Part shown: positions 21,480 to 22,609 of the stretch, in pieces | Position numbering within the stretch: the stretch's first letter is position 1 | Layout: every line of letters begins with the position of its first letter | Origin: Pelargonium nanum | Lineage: Eukaryota > Streptophyta > Magnoliopsida > Geraniales > Geraniaceae | Assembly (NCBI GenBank): GCA_036897485.1 | Contig: JAYMTF010001557.1 | Span: 1 to 22,609 of the forward strand | Reading direction: 5' to 3' | DNA: 22,609 bases | Program-made: the position numbers and the translations under genes | Notes under the pieces: generated by a model | The model's database searches: none | What the model was told of the DNA's origin: nothing | What the model saw: only the letters and a program-made list of their open reading frames with translations

Positions 21480-22609
21480 GAGAACAGCGAGGACGAGCAA
21501 CGATTCTAGTTGGCGGTTTTTTGTTTGAAGTCAAAAAGAATTTAGATTTTTGTTTATTTTATTTTAATGAGTGTGACGTGCACGCGTTTGAGGAAGAGCG
21601 TGGGTAGACGGCTTTTCTGGTAAACGAATTGAACTGTGATTGGTATGGGTCTGGTCTGGTCTGGCTTAGCCGGGAAGCCAATTTGGTTTTGCTTCTTGGA
21701 ATGGTCCAAATGGCCAGCTCGTGCTCGTCGTTTCTTAGCCGTGTTGCAAAGGAACTATAGACCCCTCAATTGGTTATTACCCCGACACCCGATCATACTT
21801 TTATCCGAATCTAATCCAGCCTGAAGTTGGTCGGATTAGGTCGGATTATCCTACAACGTTCAACCCGAAACCCCTTTTGGGGTCGGATTAGGATCAGTGT
21901 TCAACAACCTCAATCCGGTCAAACCCTAAATTTGTCAGCTCTATTGTACATGCATCTGAAATTCAATTTCAGCGAAAAATAATTCAATCTGAATATTTTT
22001 TATTCAAATTGAAACATATTGATTATATCGTATGTAATCGAGTATTTTATACTAATATCTGATTAGTTATGTGTTTGTGTATAAAACTATGATGTGATTT
22101 TATTTAGCAATTCATTTATGAGTATGTTAATCAAAGACCAAGTGGACTTCACATGTCATTCTCTTGAAAAAGAAAATAAATAAAACTTGAGTATTGAATA
22201 TTATTGAGATGGAATTTTTTTATAATTTGATTGTTTATATATTAATTAATATTTGAAATTGTTGCCATGTTCTAGAACAAAAAAAAACACTTCATGAGAG
22301 AACATGCAATGGTACTACAAATTGATTGTTTATTAACACTTCATTGATGTTGCCAGATTTAGGTATCTTATTCTCTTTAAATTTACAGCTATATATTTCA
22401 AGGATTGTGTAGCTACTTGACCTATTATATCCTCAATCAATGATTAGACATCACATGATTGGTTTTGAATTTTTTCATATAATTAATCCAAGTTTTAACT
22501 ATGAATATTTATTAAATTTCTAAAAAACTCTCCTCTCTGGAAATCCTAGCCGCAGCCTCTAGTTCTTCGTCCAAGTTTTTTTCTTGAACCACCGCCGGTC
22601 TTTTTCGAT
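21480..22609. other. Upstream side of the ORP3 gene and AT-rich intergenic DNA
   Basis: A GTGACGTGCACGCG stretch at 21572-21585 (ACGT-core box) lies about 100 bp upstream of the TATA-like box and may belong to the ORP3 promoter. Positions 21780-21930 hold degenerate repeat-like DNA with GGTCGGATTAGG repeated two or three times and a small hairpin (ACCCC TTTT GGGGT). From about 21950 the DNA is AT-rich without any gene. The last 90 bases (22520-22609) turn CT-rich, with CCTAGCCGCAGCC and CCACCGCCGG, and may start another gene or element cut by the window edge. Confidence 0.5.

Overview
The window is nuclear plant DNA. It is AT-rich, its genes are split by short GT-AG introns, and they encode a HAD phosphatase, a plastid-targeted atypical SDR, a plant-specific GRAS regulator and a plant ORP3-type oxysterol-binding protein. 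Protein content and gene order point to a eudicot; I cannot name the species from sequence alone.

Layout. (1) Positions 1-3650: an AT-rich upstream region, then on + a pyrimidine 5'-nucleotidase-like HAD hydrolase (CDS 1931-3470, 8 coding exons, 300 aa) with a TATA box at 1171 and an intron in its 5' leader. (2) Positions 3650-5670: gene-free and AT-rich. (3) Positions 5677-8511: on +, a chloroplast-type NAD(P)-binding atypical SDR (CDS 6039-8511, 7 exons, 301 aa). Seven TGGGCC/T 'site II' boxes lie in front of it, and its first intron appears to hold a tRNA-derived SINE. (4) Positions 8512-9960: gene-free. (5) Positions 10040-13115: on -, a GRAS transcription regulator of the LISCL group, closest to SCL9 (CDS 10242-12524, one coding exon, 760 aa), with probable introns in both UTRs. 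(6) Positions 13120-16990: gene-poor. It holds a cluster of CACGTG boxes, two copies of a dispersed repeat, and a 5'-truncated L1-type LINE with an RNase H remnant, a poly(A) tail and a perfect 13-bp target-site duplication. (7) Positions 17002-21244: on -, an ORP3-type oxysterol-binding protein (10 coding exons, 455 aa). Its OSBP signature reads EQVCHHPP instead of EQVSHHPP. (8) Positions 21480-22609: promoter side of the ORP3 gene and AT-rich intergenic DNA.

The four genes have unrelated functions (nucleotide dephosphorylation, plastid redox or metabolite binding, transcription, lipid transfer) and do not form a pathway. Their neighbourhood is still informative. From memory, Arabidopsis carries the HAD-SDR pair side by side (At5g02230/At5g02240), the GRAS-SDR pair side by side (At2g37650/At2g37660) and ORP3A near the same end of chromosome 5 (At5g02100). 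This window may therefore keep an ancestral order that was split between duplicated blocks in Arabidopsis.

I see no evidence of a new multi-gene system. The points most worth checking are the substituted OSBP signature, the complete LINE insertion footprint, the intronic SINE, and a GRAS 3'-UTR intron placed where it could trigger nonsense-mediated decay. Exon boundaries come from reading splice sites and protein continuity; no transcript data were available.
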